Source: Gordionus sp. m RMFG-2023 (Eukaryota > Nematomorpha > Gordioida > Chordodea > Parachordodidae). Taken from it: a stretch of 64,000 nt of DNA. Made by a program: the position numbers and the translations under genes. Position 1 is the first letter of the stretch, and the number at the start of each line of letters is the position of its first letter. This document shows positions 27,008 to 38,062 of the stretch, one piece after another. The notes beneath the pieces were generated by a model. That model was given only the letters and a program-made list of their open reading frames with translations, was not told where the DNA came from and made no database searches. The stretch is from positions 64,519,561 to 64,583,560 of the forward strand of contig NC_088775.1 of assembly GCF_954871325.1 (NCBI RefSeq), read 5' to 3'.

Positions 27008-28069
27008 TTTATTAATATACTCATTTGTATTAATTATAATATAATTGATAAATTCGATTTTTTTAAATACCGCACAAGAATTACTCATATTTTATTGTAA
27101 TTCTTTTTTTTTAAAAATATAGTTATTTAGAATAAATTTTTAATATAATCTTCTGTATAAAATTTATACATTTTGAAATTTATTTTATTGTATAAATAAT
27201 ATAATGAAATTCTCTGCAAAATTTTGTTATATGCAAAAATTTAATTAAATAATTATTTTTAACATATAATAAGATATATTGAGTGATCATAAAAAATGGG
27301 AGGTTTGGGGGGCCATATTCTTTCTACACCGAATGGATTGAATTAATTTACAATTGACTAAACATTGATAAAATTTTGTTACTAATATTTTTTTTCATTT
27401 ATGCTGGCTACTATAGTGGTTAGACACCAATAAAGCACAAAATTGGCAAATTTTTATTTTTAACCCCCCCCCTCCCCCCCCCCATCGATCAATTTGGGTT
27501 ACGCCATTCTATGGCAGTTATTACGCCAAAAAGATTTTAAAACCTTGGAAAGAAGATTTAATGGCTGTGTATGATTGGTATTTAAGATTTAAGCCAAGAA
27601 ATCAATCTCTCTTTAAAACCCTTATTTTTATATGTCCAAAATGTTTATTAAATTAACCAAAATTAAGTTTCAATTTATATATAATTAACTTCAATTTAAA
27701 AATATGATATTTTGAATATAAAAACAACAAAATTATTTTATACGTATCATTATTAATAAATAAAAATGCATTTCAAATTATTATAGCCTACCCGCATTTG
27801 GGACATGTTGGACAAAATTTCAACTTTTGCAAAAATATGATTATATATTTCAATTTTTAAGGCACCTTTATAGAATATATTTATAAGTATCGATTCTTAA
27901 AAAAAACAGAGGAGTTATAGCCGATTTTGCAAGAATCGTTTCGATTAACCCCAGTCTCCCCTACTTGTTAGGAATTCAATTATAAGATAGATGTAATTTA
28001 GAAAATATTTATAACTATATTACAATTGGCATTATGTCAATGATTGAGCAGTGTAAAACTAACAAAAAT

Positions 28070-28290
28070 AAAGCTTTAACAATATAATTTTAGTTGAGAT
28101 ATATTTTTAAATATCTTGAAAACATTTCCAAGTTTAATAGTTTCGGGTATGTTCTTCCCATGTTCTAATAAAACTAAGTTCTTTCTTTCATCAATACTCG
28201 AACGTTTATCTGTTTTTATAATTCTCTTTAATGGCGAAAAATTTGACTCACAACTTGATATGAATGATCTAAACTGATACAAAATATTTG
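28070..28290 (-). pseudogene. hAT transposase C-terminal scrap
   Basis: A 68-codon open frame contains FISSCESNFSPLKRIIKT then RSSIDERKNLVLLEHGKNI, resembling the hAT dimerisation region. No ends visible. Confidence 0.55.
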
Positions 28291-28751
28291 GAAAACATTT
28301 GGAGATGTGACAAAATTTGATGTAACCCAGACTTTATAATTTTCTAAACTTTTAATACATAATTTTTTAACAGTCTCAATTTCAATTACTAATCACTCTT
28401 CAGTAATATTGGTTGCCAATAAAGGTTTTAATTTTTTTATGTCTAGAAAATTAAAATGCTATATAAGCATTTTAAATTTTTTTTTTTTTGAATGATATAT
28501 ACTTTATTAATAAAAATATTTAATACATTGAACGTTAAAAGTAAAACATATATACGTAATTTAAAAAAATATATATTAAAAATGTCATGTAAACTATAAA
28601 AACTGTATAATAAAAAAAAAAATAATAATTAGAATAGTAAATTGTATGTTGGGTGGGAAGAGGTCAAGAAAGAGAGCCATGGATGGCAATGCAGTTAGAT
28701 CTGCATATATCAATAGATAGGCGCTGTCTGAGATAGAAGCCTTCCTGAGGA

Positions 28752-29357
28752 TCACCAGTGATGGCGCGGATTTTTTTTACCGAGGGTTTTGAAGAAGGTT
28801 AGGGCACGATTGCCAAAAGACCCGGTTGTGTCGGATACGATTTGTATGAGATTGCAATTTGTTAAGGAAGTGTATTTATTAATTTTCGAGTTTTCAGCTC
28901 GCATGAATGAGTTCTTATTAAAGGAGGGAGCAAATCGGTCGATGCAGGTATAGTCCCATGCTAATGGAATTCCATTACTCCATGGTATTAATGTCAGCCC
29001 ATCTGGACGTATATTATTCTCGGTTGAGAGGCCACAGGGTTCGAGGGTTGCTGGAATTTGAGCTGAGCGTAGAGCACGGAGAATGGTGCCATTAACTGCA
29101 CTGTGTCGAGAATGTCTACCTTTAGAGAATCGACAATGAAGAGGATGGTGTCCAAAACAATCTACGGGTTGGGAACATAATGTACATGTGGAGTTGGCCA
29201 GTATATTACAACCAAGACGGAGACCTATTGCTATGCGTAATTCTTCGTTTGTTAAGAGAAGTCCTAAGTTTGAGCTGAGCAAAGCTTCTAACCATTCATA
29301 GCCCGATAAGGAAGGCAAAAGTTGTGGAACTTGCAGTTGTGGGAGAGAGATGATCAA
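28752..29357 (-). pseudogene. LINE ORF C-terminus with Cys/His motif
   Basis: A 201-codon frame. It has GYEWLEALLSSNLGLLLTN, then AIGLRLG, a C-x2-C with later H and C residues (CTLCSQPVDCFGHHPLHC), then RPDGLTLIPWSNGIPLAWDY. The same arrangement is familiar from the C-termini of LINE polyproteins in invertebrates. The RPD(G) and WD pattern after a Cys/His knuckle is reminiscent of a restriction-like endonuclease, but I cannot confirm that. It overlaps, in another frame, the segment at 29296-29691, so a frameshift separates the two parts of the original ORF. Confidence 0.75.
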
Positions 29358-29691
29358 CTGTTAAGGATTCATCAACTGTAATGGGAGATAATAAATGTGA
29401 AAGGATTGATGGGGATCCCTTAGAAGCAGCACTCATTAAATATTCAACGGAGTGGCGTATTAAGGGAAGATCCCAGTCATGTTGCTTTCGTGATGTGGAG
29501 ATTGGAGCGGAGAAGGAATTCTCTTTCCAGATTGCTAGGGCGTGAAGAAAGTGGGGGTCTGTACGATTATTGTTAAGTGATAGCATAATTAAGCGGGAGC
29601 TTGATTCTGAGGCTAAAAAAGCAGCAAGGCTGAGTGACACGGGTGATCTTAAGCCAAGACCCCCAAATTTCGAGGGTAAGGAGGCCTGCAT
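29296..29691 (-). pseudogene. LINE ORF segment after the reverse transcriptase
   Basis: 131 codons starting at MQASLPSKFGGLGLRS, the conserved motif that follows the reverse transcriptase thumb in many LINEs. Homology continues upstream of the Met (IKDSLEGILNIKFSPNSW) and, after a frame change, to about 29850. It is joined to the next segment by a frameshift. Confidence 0.7.
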
Positions 29692-30134
29692 CCAAGAATT
29701 AGGGCTGAATTTTATATTAAGGATGCCTTCTAAAGAGTCTTTGATTGTTAATTCAATTTAGGTGAGAATTTCCGTGTATAAGAAAAGTGGGGCAGAGCGG
29801 AAGGCGTGTTGGATTTTTGGAATAAAGAAAAAGTTTTTGAGAAGGAAGAAAGCTTGGAATTTTATTTTAATTTGCTAATTAGTTACAAAAAAAATAAAAA
29901 TCTTCTAGTCTTATTATACTCTTCATCTATGTACTCTGCAATTATAATGCTTCCCAAGGCCCCTGTATACATGAACTTTCTTTTATTTCATAAAACCCGT
30001 TTTGGTATAGATTTGATTCACCATTGTTTAAGTTATAGATCATCCTAGGAAGTCAAAAAACTGCATCAGCTTCAATTAATTATTCAACCTAAACGTCTTC
30101 CATTATTAGTAACAGTCTTTTTGAGTGGTTGGAA

Positions 30135-30350
30135 ATTTTGTCAAAAGCCCGATTAAGGTCTATTTTTAAAAACGATTTTAGCCATAATAATATATGCAAG
30201 CCTCGCTATTTGGTAAATAGATGTCCAAACCTTTCTAACATCTATGAGCAAAATATCCAAACTTACATATTATTATTTTGGCCATAATTTTTATCTAGCC
30301 AATATTTAAAATAGACATAAATCGCATATTTAATACCCCTAGATGTTGGC
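30135..30350. mobile_element. Old copy of the AAAAGCCCGAT hAT MITE
   Basis: TTTTGTCAAAAGCCCGATTAAGGTC and the following 150 bp align with the MITE at 40187-40394 (shared TTTTTAAAAACG, GCAAGCCT, TTATTTTGGCC). The right end is eroded. Confidence 0.5.
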
Positions 30351-31170
30351 CTATTTGGTTAAATATTTGTAATAAGAATAAATTAAAAATCTAACTAACC
30401 ATTTTGATTTTGGAAGCTCTGACTCATTTTCCTTATCCTGAATTTTCATCTTGTCCATTTCCATTCTTCCATCAAATTAACTATATTTACATTTTGTCAT
30501 TCTCATTACAATATGAGGTGCGTTGGCGCTATTGGGTAGTTCAGCAGATATAAAAAATTTATCAAAAAAAATATTCAAGAACCAAATTTTTTCTTTTTTT
30601 GGGGGAGGGGGAGGGGTGGTGAGTGTCCCTCCCCTCCAATAGGCTTAGAAGTGAAGTGGACCTGTTAATTTCTTCAATATTGATCACCTGTTCTTTATCA
30701 GCAAATTATAAAAATAATTTTTCTGTTTAAAATTAGATGCGCAAAAATAATTCTGTCAATAAATTTTCTTAATTATTTTATAATATTTGTAAAAAAACAT
30801 TATTAATTTTATTATTCGTACAAATACATATGGTAAATTATTCGATTCATTTAAATCAAGAACTTCAACCCTGAGGAGGGGGTTGGCTATGACGCAAGAT
30901 TGTCATTGAAGGAGGAGGTAGGTGGTTATAATGACACTATCTCATGTTATTTAGAGGATAAAATTTTTATTGGCTGAGGGGGGGGGGGGGGAGGAGTGTG
31001 AAAGTCCCTAGTGTTTTTTAGACCGGGGGCCTATACAAACGAATTTGAAACAGTAGGAACCAATGCGGGTCTTAAAAAGGTTTAGGTTTTTAATATGATG
31101 CTATTTATAAGGCCATCAAATCATTATACTTGTGTTAAATTTTTTAACAATATTTCTTAAAAAACAAAAT
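30351..31170. other. Intergenic DNA with G-rich tracts
   Basis: No gene seen. GGGGGAGGGGGAGGGG near 30600 and a 14-G run at 30978-30991 may mark the ends of old hAT copies, because similar runs sit just inside the hAT at 24181. Confidence 0.35.
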
Positions 31171-31178
31171 CTTATAAA

Positions 31179-32026
31179 CAGAGATGTGAACCCTCCTTCT
31201 AAAAAATGGGTTTGGGTTCAGTGAAAAATATCTGAACCCAGGGTTCGACCAGAAAAATAATGACTTATTAAAATTAGTTAAAATAACAGAAATATCATTT
31301 TTTTAAAAAATTTATTTTAAATAGTATTGCCATAAAAATAATTTATCATCATAATTAGAATATATTAGTGATTTTGTACTTCTCTTTGTCTTACTATCAA
31401 TATAATAATCCACAAACAACAATCCTAAAATAGATATTATTATTTATAAAAAAAACTTTTAAAATCTGATTTGCTGGGTAAAATTTAAAAATTTTTACGA
31501 AAATGGCCGACTCTTAAATATGACAAAAATGATTCTATAAAAAAATGATCAAAAAATGTTGTTTTTAAATTAATATTGAATAAAAAAACTAATGTTGTTA
31601 AATGGCCCATTTTGAGCCTATTTTTAAAAACGGCACTCAATATTTTATCCAGAAAAATATTACGCAAGCTTGAAGATATTGTTCATATAAGGAACAAAGG
31701 TCTATACATGTATTATAGAAATCTCGAGGCTTAGGCAATATTTTTCTGGTTAAAATATCGAGTCAGCCGTTTTTAAAAATCTGTTCAAAACGAGCCGTTT
31801 AACAACACTATAAAAACAATTGTTTTAAATAGGAATTTAGGAAATCTTTTATAAATGAAAAAGGTAAATTACATGTTTTTTATATTATATTATTTAACAT
31901 ATCATTTACAATAAATAAAATGAAAGTTTTAAAAAAAAACTTCCACCCTAAACCCTAAATTTTAAAAAGGGTTCAGATTTGGGTTCAGCGAAACGTAGAT
32001 GGTTTGGGTTAGGGTTCTCATCCCTG
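31179..32026. mobile_element. Non-autonomous hAT with target duplication CTTATAAA
   Basis: Perfect 8-bp duplications CTTATAAA at 31171-31178 and 32027-32034. Ends CAGAGATGTGAACCC and GGGTTCTCATCCCTG are imperfect inverted repeats. No coding region. It contains a complete TAGTGTTGTTAA MITE at 31590-31810. The element at 3150-3516 is an older relative. Confidence 0.85.
31590..31810. mobile_element. hAT MITE nested in a non-autonomous hAT
   Basis: 221 bp; left end TAATGTTGTTAAATGGCCC, right end GAGCCGTTTAACAACACTA, with inner paired arms around GGCACTCAATATTTTATC and ATATCGAGTCAGCCG. Same family as 8622-8831. An open frame on the minus strand here (31485-31667) is a by-product of the element. 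Confidence 0.75.
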
Positions 32027-32733
32027 CTTATAAATGCCCGATTTTTAATAATAAAATATATAATAATAATAATAGTCCTATTCCAATGATAGCAATAATA
32101 TTTCAATCTTAATAATAAAAGCAAAATTATTCTTTTTAAAAAAATTAATAAATTTTTTACATTTTTTCATTCATTATCGGGAATAATATTAGGTTTTATT
32201 TATGAAATTTTAAAATCATGTCGCTCCAATAAATTTAATGTAAAGCATGTGAAATTATTATTAATTCCACAAATAATAATCATTTGGAATTTCTTTTATT
32301 TTCTTATAATGAATTATAATATTATATAGATAAGAAATTTGATAATTTAATAAATTTTATTAAAATAAAAACTATGATATTTTTTACTATAGGTGATAAT
32401 TTCAAAATACATTTTATAAGTTAGAGTTATTGCTTAAGACTTTCTAATGTTATTCCTTAGAAAAAGAAAGAAATATGCTATAACTCGGTATAAAAGTGCA
32501 TAGAGAATTCATTTAATGTCAAATGTTATTTTTCAGTTAAAAGGTTTATACCTTCATAGCTCTCGTAGGGCATATGGACTTTTTAAAATTAACATTACTT
32601 CTAAATGACTATTTATTATAATGTCAAATCTTCACATCATTAAATTTATCTTAGATTATATATCCATTCATTAATTTTAGTTCAGTACTTCTAAAATATA
32701 AGTCATTTGTGAATGACTTGGGTTTGCCACACC

Positions 32734-34290
32734 CAGCGCCGTCGAAAATTTTTGGCAGCCCAGGGCAAAAAATAATTTGGCGGCCCCTTAAAAAACACAA
32801 TCTACATAAGCATATTTAAAATAATTTTTCGCAATGTAAACTAAAAGCATATATTCTATTAAATTTTAATCATAACATTATAAAAATGAATATAATAATA
32901 TATTAAAATATTGTAATTTTATTCATCCTTTCTCTTTTTTATATGCAAAAGAGGATATTATGTCAGTATAATCTAACGATCCAATATCATTTTCTAGAGA
33001 TTAATAAGTCAGTCCTCTGCAATACAGAATAGTAGCTAGGTTTTACTAGAGCGAGTAGCTGCATTCTGCGGATGCCACGGTAGTTGGAATGGTTAAAGTA
33101 ATCCTAAATACAATGGATATATTTGGCAAGGCTTCATTTAACCTAGTGTCAATATAGCGTAAAATTTCTATCGGAGATTTATTGGGATGCTTGCCTAAAA
33201 TACTTACTAAAAATTTTAATTAAATTAGTAGATCTTGCGGATACATTTTCTAAAAGGATCCTAATTTGTTAATAAAATACTTAATTGACAACATTTTTCT
33301 TTAGCTCTCCTTCAAGAGCATTTATCAATTCTGGCATATTAAATAAGATCCAAAATGATCTTTGAATGCTGGATACGTTCCTCCAACGAATTTCTCGCTT
33401 GATCTAGTAATGCATTGAAAAATTTAGGGTTGAGGGAATTCTGAAAGCCGTTTTCCTTAAGCGATATAAAATATCTTGCGTAATTTCTATAAGTGTAATG
33501 GCTCTTTCCAATTTAATATTGTCACTTTGCATGACCTTAATTATTAAATTCACATGAGCTAATATATCAAACCAGATGATAAAAGCTACCAAAAATGGAA
33601 ACTGTTTTAATTCTTTAGCCAATAAAATGGCTTCTGTGCATAGTGCATCGTAAATATCCCCAACCAGATTTTTAATGGCGTTTACAATCTCAACCTTACA
33701 CTCCCATCGCGTTTAAGGTAACGGATTTAACGTAATATTATTTATATGATTCTTCAAAATTTGCCATGGAGTCGAAACAGAAAAGAGAATAAATATTCGT
33801 TGGACAATGCCAAAAAATGATTTTGCGACTATTGATGATCTTGTCATGTGACCAAGTAGCAGATTTAAGCCGTGGCAATCACAAGACATAAAAAACGCTC
33901 TCCGATTTATTTGTAATATTCGAGCATTACATTGCATATTTCTTTATCGTGTCCACGACAATTATTATTTTTATCTCTAATCCCAATTTTTTAGATAGAT
34001 AAAAATGCTTCTACCACATGGCTAGTACTGGAATCAATTTTTAGAACCAACAAATCCCTCATTTATTTTAACGGAGTTGTTAAGTTCTACATATCGTGTA
34101 ACTATGGTAATTGTTCCTGGTTATTTCTGGTATTCAGTTTAATATTACAAAAAAATATATTGCGGTTTTAATAGCATCAACAATTTTTCCCATGATTTTT
34201 CTCCTATCAAGTTAATAATTTCATTTTGATTCGATTTCCAAGGTAATGATTAAGAACTTCACTATTCTTATTCGACCAATGTGGTCATTT
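32734..34290 (-). mobile_element. Decayed hAT transposon, ZMYM1-like transposase
   Basis: A likely 3' end at 32734 reads CAGCGCCGTCG, with TTTTTGGCAGCCCAGGGC and TTTGGCGGCCCC close by. Minus-strand transposase pieces run from about 34290 to 33090. In order they are NEVLNHYLGNRIKMK, IMGKIVDAIKTAIYFF, VTRYVELNNSVKINEGF, ARILQINRRAFFMSCDCHGL, SFFGIVQRIFILFSVSTPW and FPFLVAFIIWFDILAHVNLI. This is the order in ZMYM1-like hAT proteins. Many frame breaks; the second end is not found, though ACTACGCCGGTG near 34555 is a candidate. Confidence 0.75.
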
Positions 34291-35240
34291 TATAAAATTC
34301 CGATAAAAAAATATCAAATTCTTAACGAAAAAAATAAATTTAGTATTTTTTATCTAAATTATAAATCAAATTTTTTATTATAATACATATATGACTAGAC
34401 ATGCCAATGCCAAACCTTTTTTCAAAATTTATACATGGATTTTTTACGAAAAAATATTATAATCCTATCATATCTCAAATCAATTTAAAATTTTGTCTGT
34501 CAGACCCTACAAATGAACCTGCCATATTCTACTAAAAGGAATAAAAGCGGAACTACGCCGGTGAAACTTTATCACATATGAAACGCATTAATGTGAATTT
34601 TTTGTCAAAATTTATCTATTTTTATTTCACTATTTATTCATAATTTTGTCAAAATTATAAAAAAAATTTATATAAATTTTTGTATATTCATTAGTGGAGT
34701 CTTTTATTTAATTTAACAGCTACTTTTCCACGGAAATTATTACAGACCATACATGTTCAGATTATTTGACCATTAATTCAGCTTAAAATAAATCGAATGA
34801 CATTGAACTATTTTCCTTTCACGATGCATTCATTAGGCTAAAAATACACATTGTAAAATAAGTTAGAGATAATATTGGGTTATTTTTTTCTATGCTTCAA
34901 TGTCACTATCAGATTAGAGCATTTAATTCAGTAAGATTTTACTAAGTACCAAAAAATATAGGTTTATATTGAACTCTTATGATCATTAAATCTTCCATTT
35001 AGGTTAGCATAAATTCGTGGGGGGGGGGGGGGGGGATTTAGAATATTTTTGAGTTATTATTTCCGAAATTTATTAGGAATTGTGACTGTAAAATATTAGC
35101 AATTTCTAAAACAAATTCAGATGTAAATTAAAAACAAAATATCTAATCTTTAATCTCCGTAATCAAGAAATTAACGTTTTCGTATAATCATAAAATATTA
35201 AAATTCAAGGAGAATATATAACCTAATATTAATTTTTTGC
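34291..35240. other. AT-rich DNA with a 17-G run
   Basis: No gene recognised. A 17-G run occupies 35019-35035. Confidence 0.35.
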
Positions 35241-35246
35241 CATCTA

Positions 35247-35313
35247 CCAGTATCGAACCCGGGATCCCCCGTTTTAAAAACACACGCTTTGCGCTTGCAC
35301 TAGCTTCAATTTT
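35247..35313 (-). repeat. tRNA-derived sequence (SINE head or tRNA pseudogene)
   Basis: On the minus strand there is a B-box-like GGTTCGATAC (35250-35259) after GGGATCCCG, and an A-box-like GCTAGTGCAAG (35294-35304) upstream at about the right distance. The string AAGCGCAAAGCGTGTGTTTT between them is tRNA-like. The acceptor stem does not pair and the anticodon stem is imperfect, so it is not a working tRNA gene. Confidence 0.45.
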
Positions 35314-35399
35314 AATTATACCTAAAATGATCATATATAATTCCAACTCAATTAAATTTTGCCATTACCATTTTGATTTATTAATCTATAAATAAAATT

Positions 35400-36545
35400 T
35401 ATAGATATCTGTCCCAAAATCCTGCCATCAGCCTCATCGTGGCGGAGGAGTGTTAACGTCTTTTGGCGGCTAATGGAGGTTTAAAAGGTTCCCTGCGGTC
35501 TGGGTATAGAATAGGGTCACCATCTCCTCGACGGTTGGGATGTAAGATACATCTAAAGAGGGTTAATGTCAGGAAGGGCATTCTATTGTAAGGACCTTGC
35601 TCTCAAATTTCCTAATAATTAGAACAAAGCATGGGCGGGGTACAGTCTAAAGTACCCCGTGGACCTCTTCATCCGCCTATGACAAAAAAATGGGAAACCG
35701 TGAAAATGAAACATGACAGCCATAAACGACCTGATAATAAGTGGAGAAACTAGTTTAAGGGGGATATAGTAAAAGTTGCAACATGGAATGTTGAGAGCGT
35801 GACAGGAAGAATGGGAGAAGTGGTCGATGCACTAAGGCGTATAGATGTTTGTTGCATACAAGAGACCAGATGGAAAGGTAATGGCGCTAGAATGATTGGC
35901 AGGAGAAGTGAAAATTATAAATTTTTCTGGCAAGGAAGTAATGATGATAAGGCTCGCGTTGGCTATTGGTTGCAGAGAAATGGGTGGACAAATTAGTCGA
36001 AGTGAGAAGAATCGTTAACCAGATAATGATTATCAAGATGATTTTTGGTAGAAAGTCATGCAATATTATTTCAGCATAGGCATATGTTCCAAGAAGTGAA
36101 AGATACATTTTGGAACAGTCTATTGGAGGTTGACATCGACGCTGAAAAATGAAGAGAGGATTATCCTGTCTGGTGATCTGAATGGACATGTGGAAGCAGT
36201 AGCAAGGGTTATGAGTGAGTACATGGAGAATTTAGTTACGGGATGAGAACGGAAGGGGAGATAATTTTGGATTTTGATGATGGTATGGATATTGTAATAC
36301 ATTGTTTAAGAAATAGTCAGTGAAGCTGGTGACTTACAATTCGGGTGCTTTAAGTGCGGTGGATTATTTATGTAAGGAGATATGATAGGAGCATAGTAAA
36401 AAATATGAAAGTGATACCGGGAGAGGAACGTATTGATCAGCACCGACTAGTTATAGGAAATCACTTTTAAAGGCGCCAGGATTGCTAAATGAAAGTTTGT
36501 GTTAATGATGAAGGTTTGGAAATTGAAGGAGAAGAGTACTAGACG
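35400..36545 (+). mobile_element. 5' half of an RTE-type LINE (endonuclease region), decayed
   Basis: GC-richer block. It starts with an untranslated-like region (GCCTCATCGTGGCGGAGGAG). The apurinic-like endonuclease follows from 35767, opening with KVATWNVESVTGRMGEVVDA. The motifs TWNV and IQETRWKG carry the conserved Asn and Glu of the fold. After a frameshift near 35970 come KLVEVRRIVNQIMI, IISAYAYVPRSER and, later, VDYLC and VIPGEERIDQHRLVIG, matching the C-terminal endonuclease part of RTE/CFDP2-like elements. It ends before the reverse transcriptase. Confidence 0.8.
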
Positions 36546-37017
36546 TCAATTCAATGACATTGGCGATAAGAGAGGCGGAGGTGGCACAAACATCTGGGGC
36601 AAATGACAAGTGGGTAGCCCCCGAGCAAAGGCTCGTTCGTCCTCGGGTAGGGTTTACTCGTTCCCAAAAAAAATTCCAGAAAAAATATTTTGAAAAAAGT
36701 AGTAGATATGTATTTTTGAAATTTAAACCTACCATAAAACTAATAGAGATAAACAAAATGAGATTTTTTTGTTAAATGATAAAGTTTAATTTTATTAAGA
36801 TTTGTTTTATAGGGTTCTTATATAATTTCAGAGTTTTATTTATTATAATTTAACCAGAATTAAATTTAAGGGCCACGAAATATGATATAATATTAACCAC
36901 GGTCTTCCGACAATAGACAAGGCAGTACATATATAATTGCATTTTAGGTTAGATATTTTTTCAACATATCTATGATTGAGCACCTATAAATTGATTGATT
37001 TATTTATGAGTTTAAAC
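36546..37017. other. Short GC-richer patch then AT-rich spacer
   Basis: 36560-36670 is GC-richer and open in both directions, but the predicted peptides match nothing I know; it may be a leftover of the neighbouring LINE. The rest is AT-rich. Confidence 0.3.
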
Positions 37018-38062
37018 CAGGGATGTGAGTCCTTCTATAAAAATGTCCATTATTTGTATATGATTTTAAATAAATAGAAGTTTTGGATATTGGAAAAATC
37101 GGTAAATTTTACAGGTTTAAGTTCATAAACGGCAATTATTTGAAGCAAAATGTTTTAAAACAGGATACTAAAAATCTATTTTATGGCATAGATTGTATTT
37201 GTCCTTCCCTTCCTTTAATCTCATATATTGTTTCTCATCTCAATCGACGCACTAGCTAAGTGCATTGATATCATAGAATCACAATATTTGCACAGCTAAA
37301 ACTCCCCCCCCCCCTGATATTTAAATTTTTATATTTTATTGTTAATGTGGACATCACTTGGTTGTTATTTTATATGGTTGGTGCGTTATCTTTTGCTTTG
37401 TCCTAAGTGAAATTCCAGATACACGGCAACTTTGCCTCAATATTTTGATTTGTTATATCGGCTATTAGTCGACCCTATATGATGTGAACGCGACCTAAAT
37501 TGCATGCGAGCTAATTGTTTTTTAGTTTAACCACACGATAAAATCATTATTGTCTCTTCTGGCCACTAGAATCGTAATGAATATCAGTATAGGTTCAGAT
37601 AAAAATAAAGGTTCGGTTCATAGAAAATAATATCATTTCGCGAACGTCAAAATCCGATTTTAACCTTTTCACATACAAAATTATTAGAATGTAGTTAAGT
37701 GAAGCACATTTTATAAATTTATATCACTATTTCCTAAAAAATAAAATTGAACCATATATAGTTAAAACATTTTAAGATTCTCTTCTGTAAAATTATAACT
37801 ATAAGAAAAAATAAATTGTGTGCTTGAGGACGCTTTTTTACGATTACTCAGGTAGCTAGCAAAGTCAAATAAAAAGTTGCAAAAATATCAAAAAATTGTT
37901 ACTGATATTTATCAATCAAAACTGATTATTAAATCTTTAAGACTTAGGATATCAAAAAGTACAAGCTAGTTCACAAACCTTTTTAGAGGTTCGGTTCAAG
38001 CTCGAGTGACCAAATTTTTAAATTTAGTTCAATTTAAGTTCTGATAACGGCTTAGATCCCTG
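37018..38062. mobile_element. hAT-like element with CAGGGATGTGAGTCC ends
   Basis: Left end CAGGGATGTGAGTCCTTCT; right end GGCTTAGATCCCTG. The left end resembles that of 31179-32026 (CAGAGATGTGAACCC). Interior phrases of GGTTCGGTTCA recur on both sides. No transposase and no clear target duplication. Confidence 0.45.

Larger units (their letters stand above)
24181..27509 (+). mobile_element. hAT transposon with target duplication TATGGCAG
   Basis: Perfect 8-bp duplications TATGGCAG at 24173-24180 and 27510-27517. Left end CAGTGGCGTAGAGAAGGGG; right end GGGTTACGCCATT, hAT-like and close to the element at 5985-7703. Just inside both ends are long G/C homopolymer runs. It inserted into the pogo-like MITE and was itself hit by a second hAT (25581-27007). 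Confidence 0.85.
23548..27961. mobile_element. Pogo-like MITE enlarged by nested hAT insertions
   Basis: Ends GGGGAGATTGGGGTTA and TAACCCCAGTCTCCCC are inverted and flanked by TA at 23546-23547 and 27962-27963. They resemble the ends of the element at 15509-17386. Removing the hAT at 24181-27509 leaves about 1.1 kb without a transposase, so it is non-autonomous. Its left interior (23815-24075) recurs inverted at 57920-58175. Confidence 0.8.
28473..29855 (-). mobile_element. 5'-truncated LINE (non-LTR retrotransposon)
   Basis: Minus-strand LINE 3' portion. The low-coordinate edge has a 15-nt T run (28473-28487), read as the A tail of the minus strand. Coding homology runs from about 29855 down to 28752 and includes the end of the reverse transcriptase (motif LPSKFGGLGLRSP) and a Cys/His segment. 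The reverse transcriptase core and endonuclease are absent, the usual 5' truncation. GC content is far above the background, so it is a relatively young copy. Confidence 0.8.

Noticed and set aside
29570-29761. Plus-strand open frame
   Set aside because: Shadow of the minus-strand LINE coding region.
35887-36302. Two overlapping minus-strand open frames
   Set aside because: Antisense to the RTE endonuclease region, whose motifs are on the plus strand.
36502-36775. Opposed open frames and tRNA-like look of 36600-36670
   Set aside because: No A or B box and no cloverleaf pairing; the peptides match nothing. Probably residual LINE sequence.
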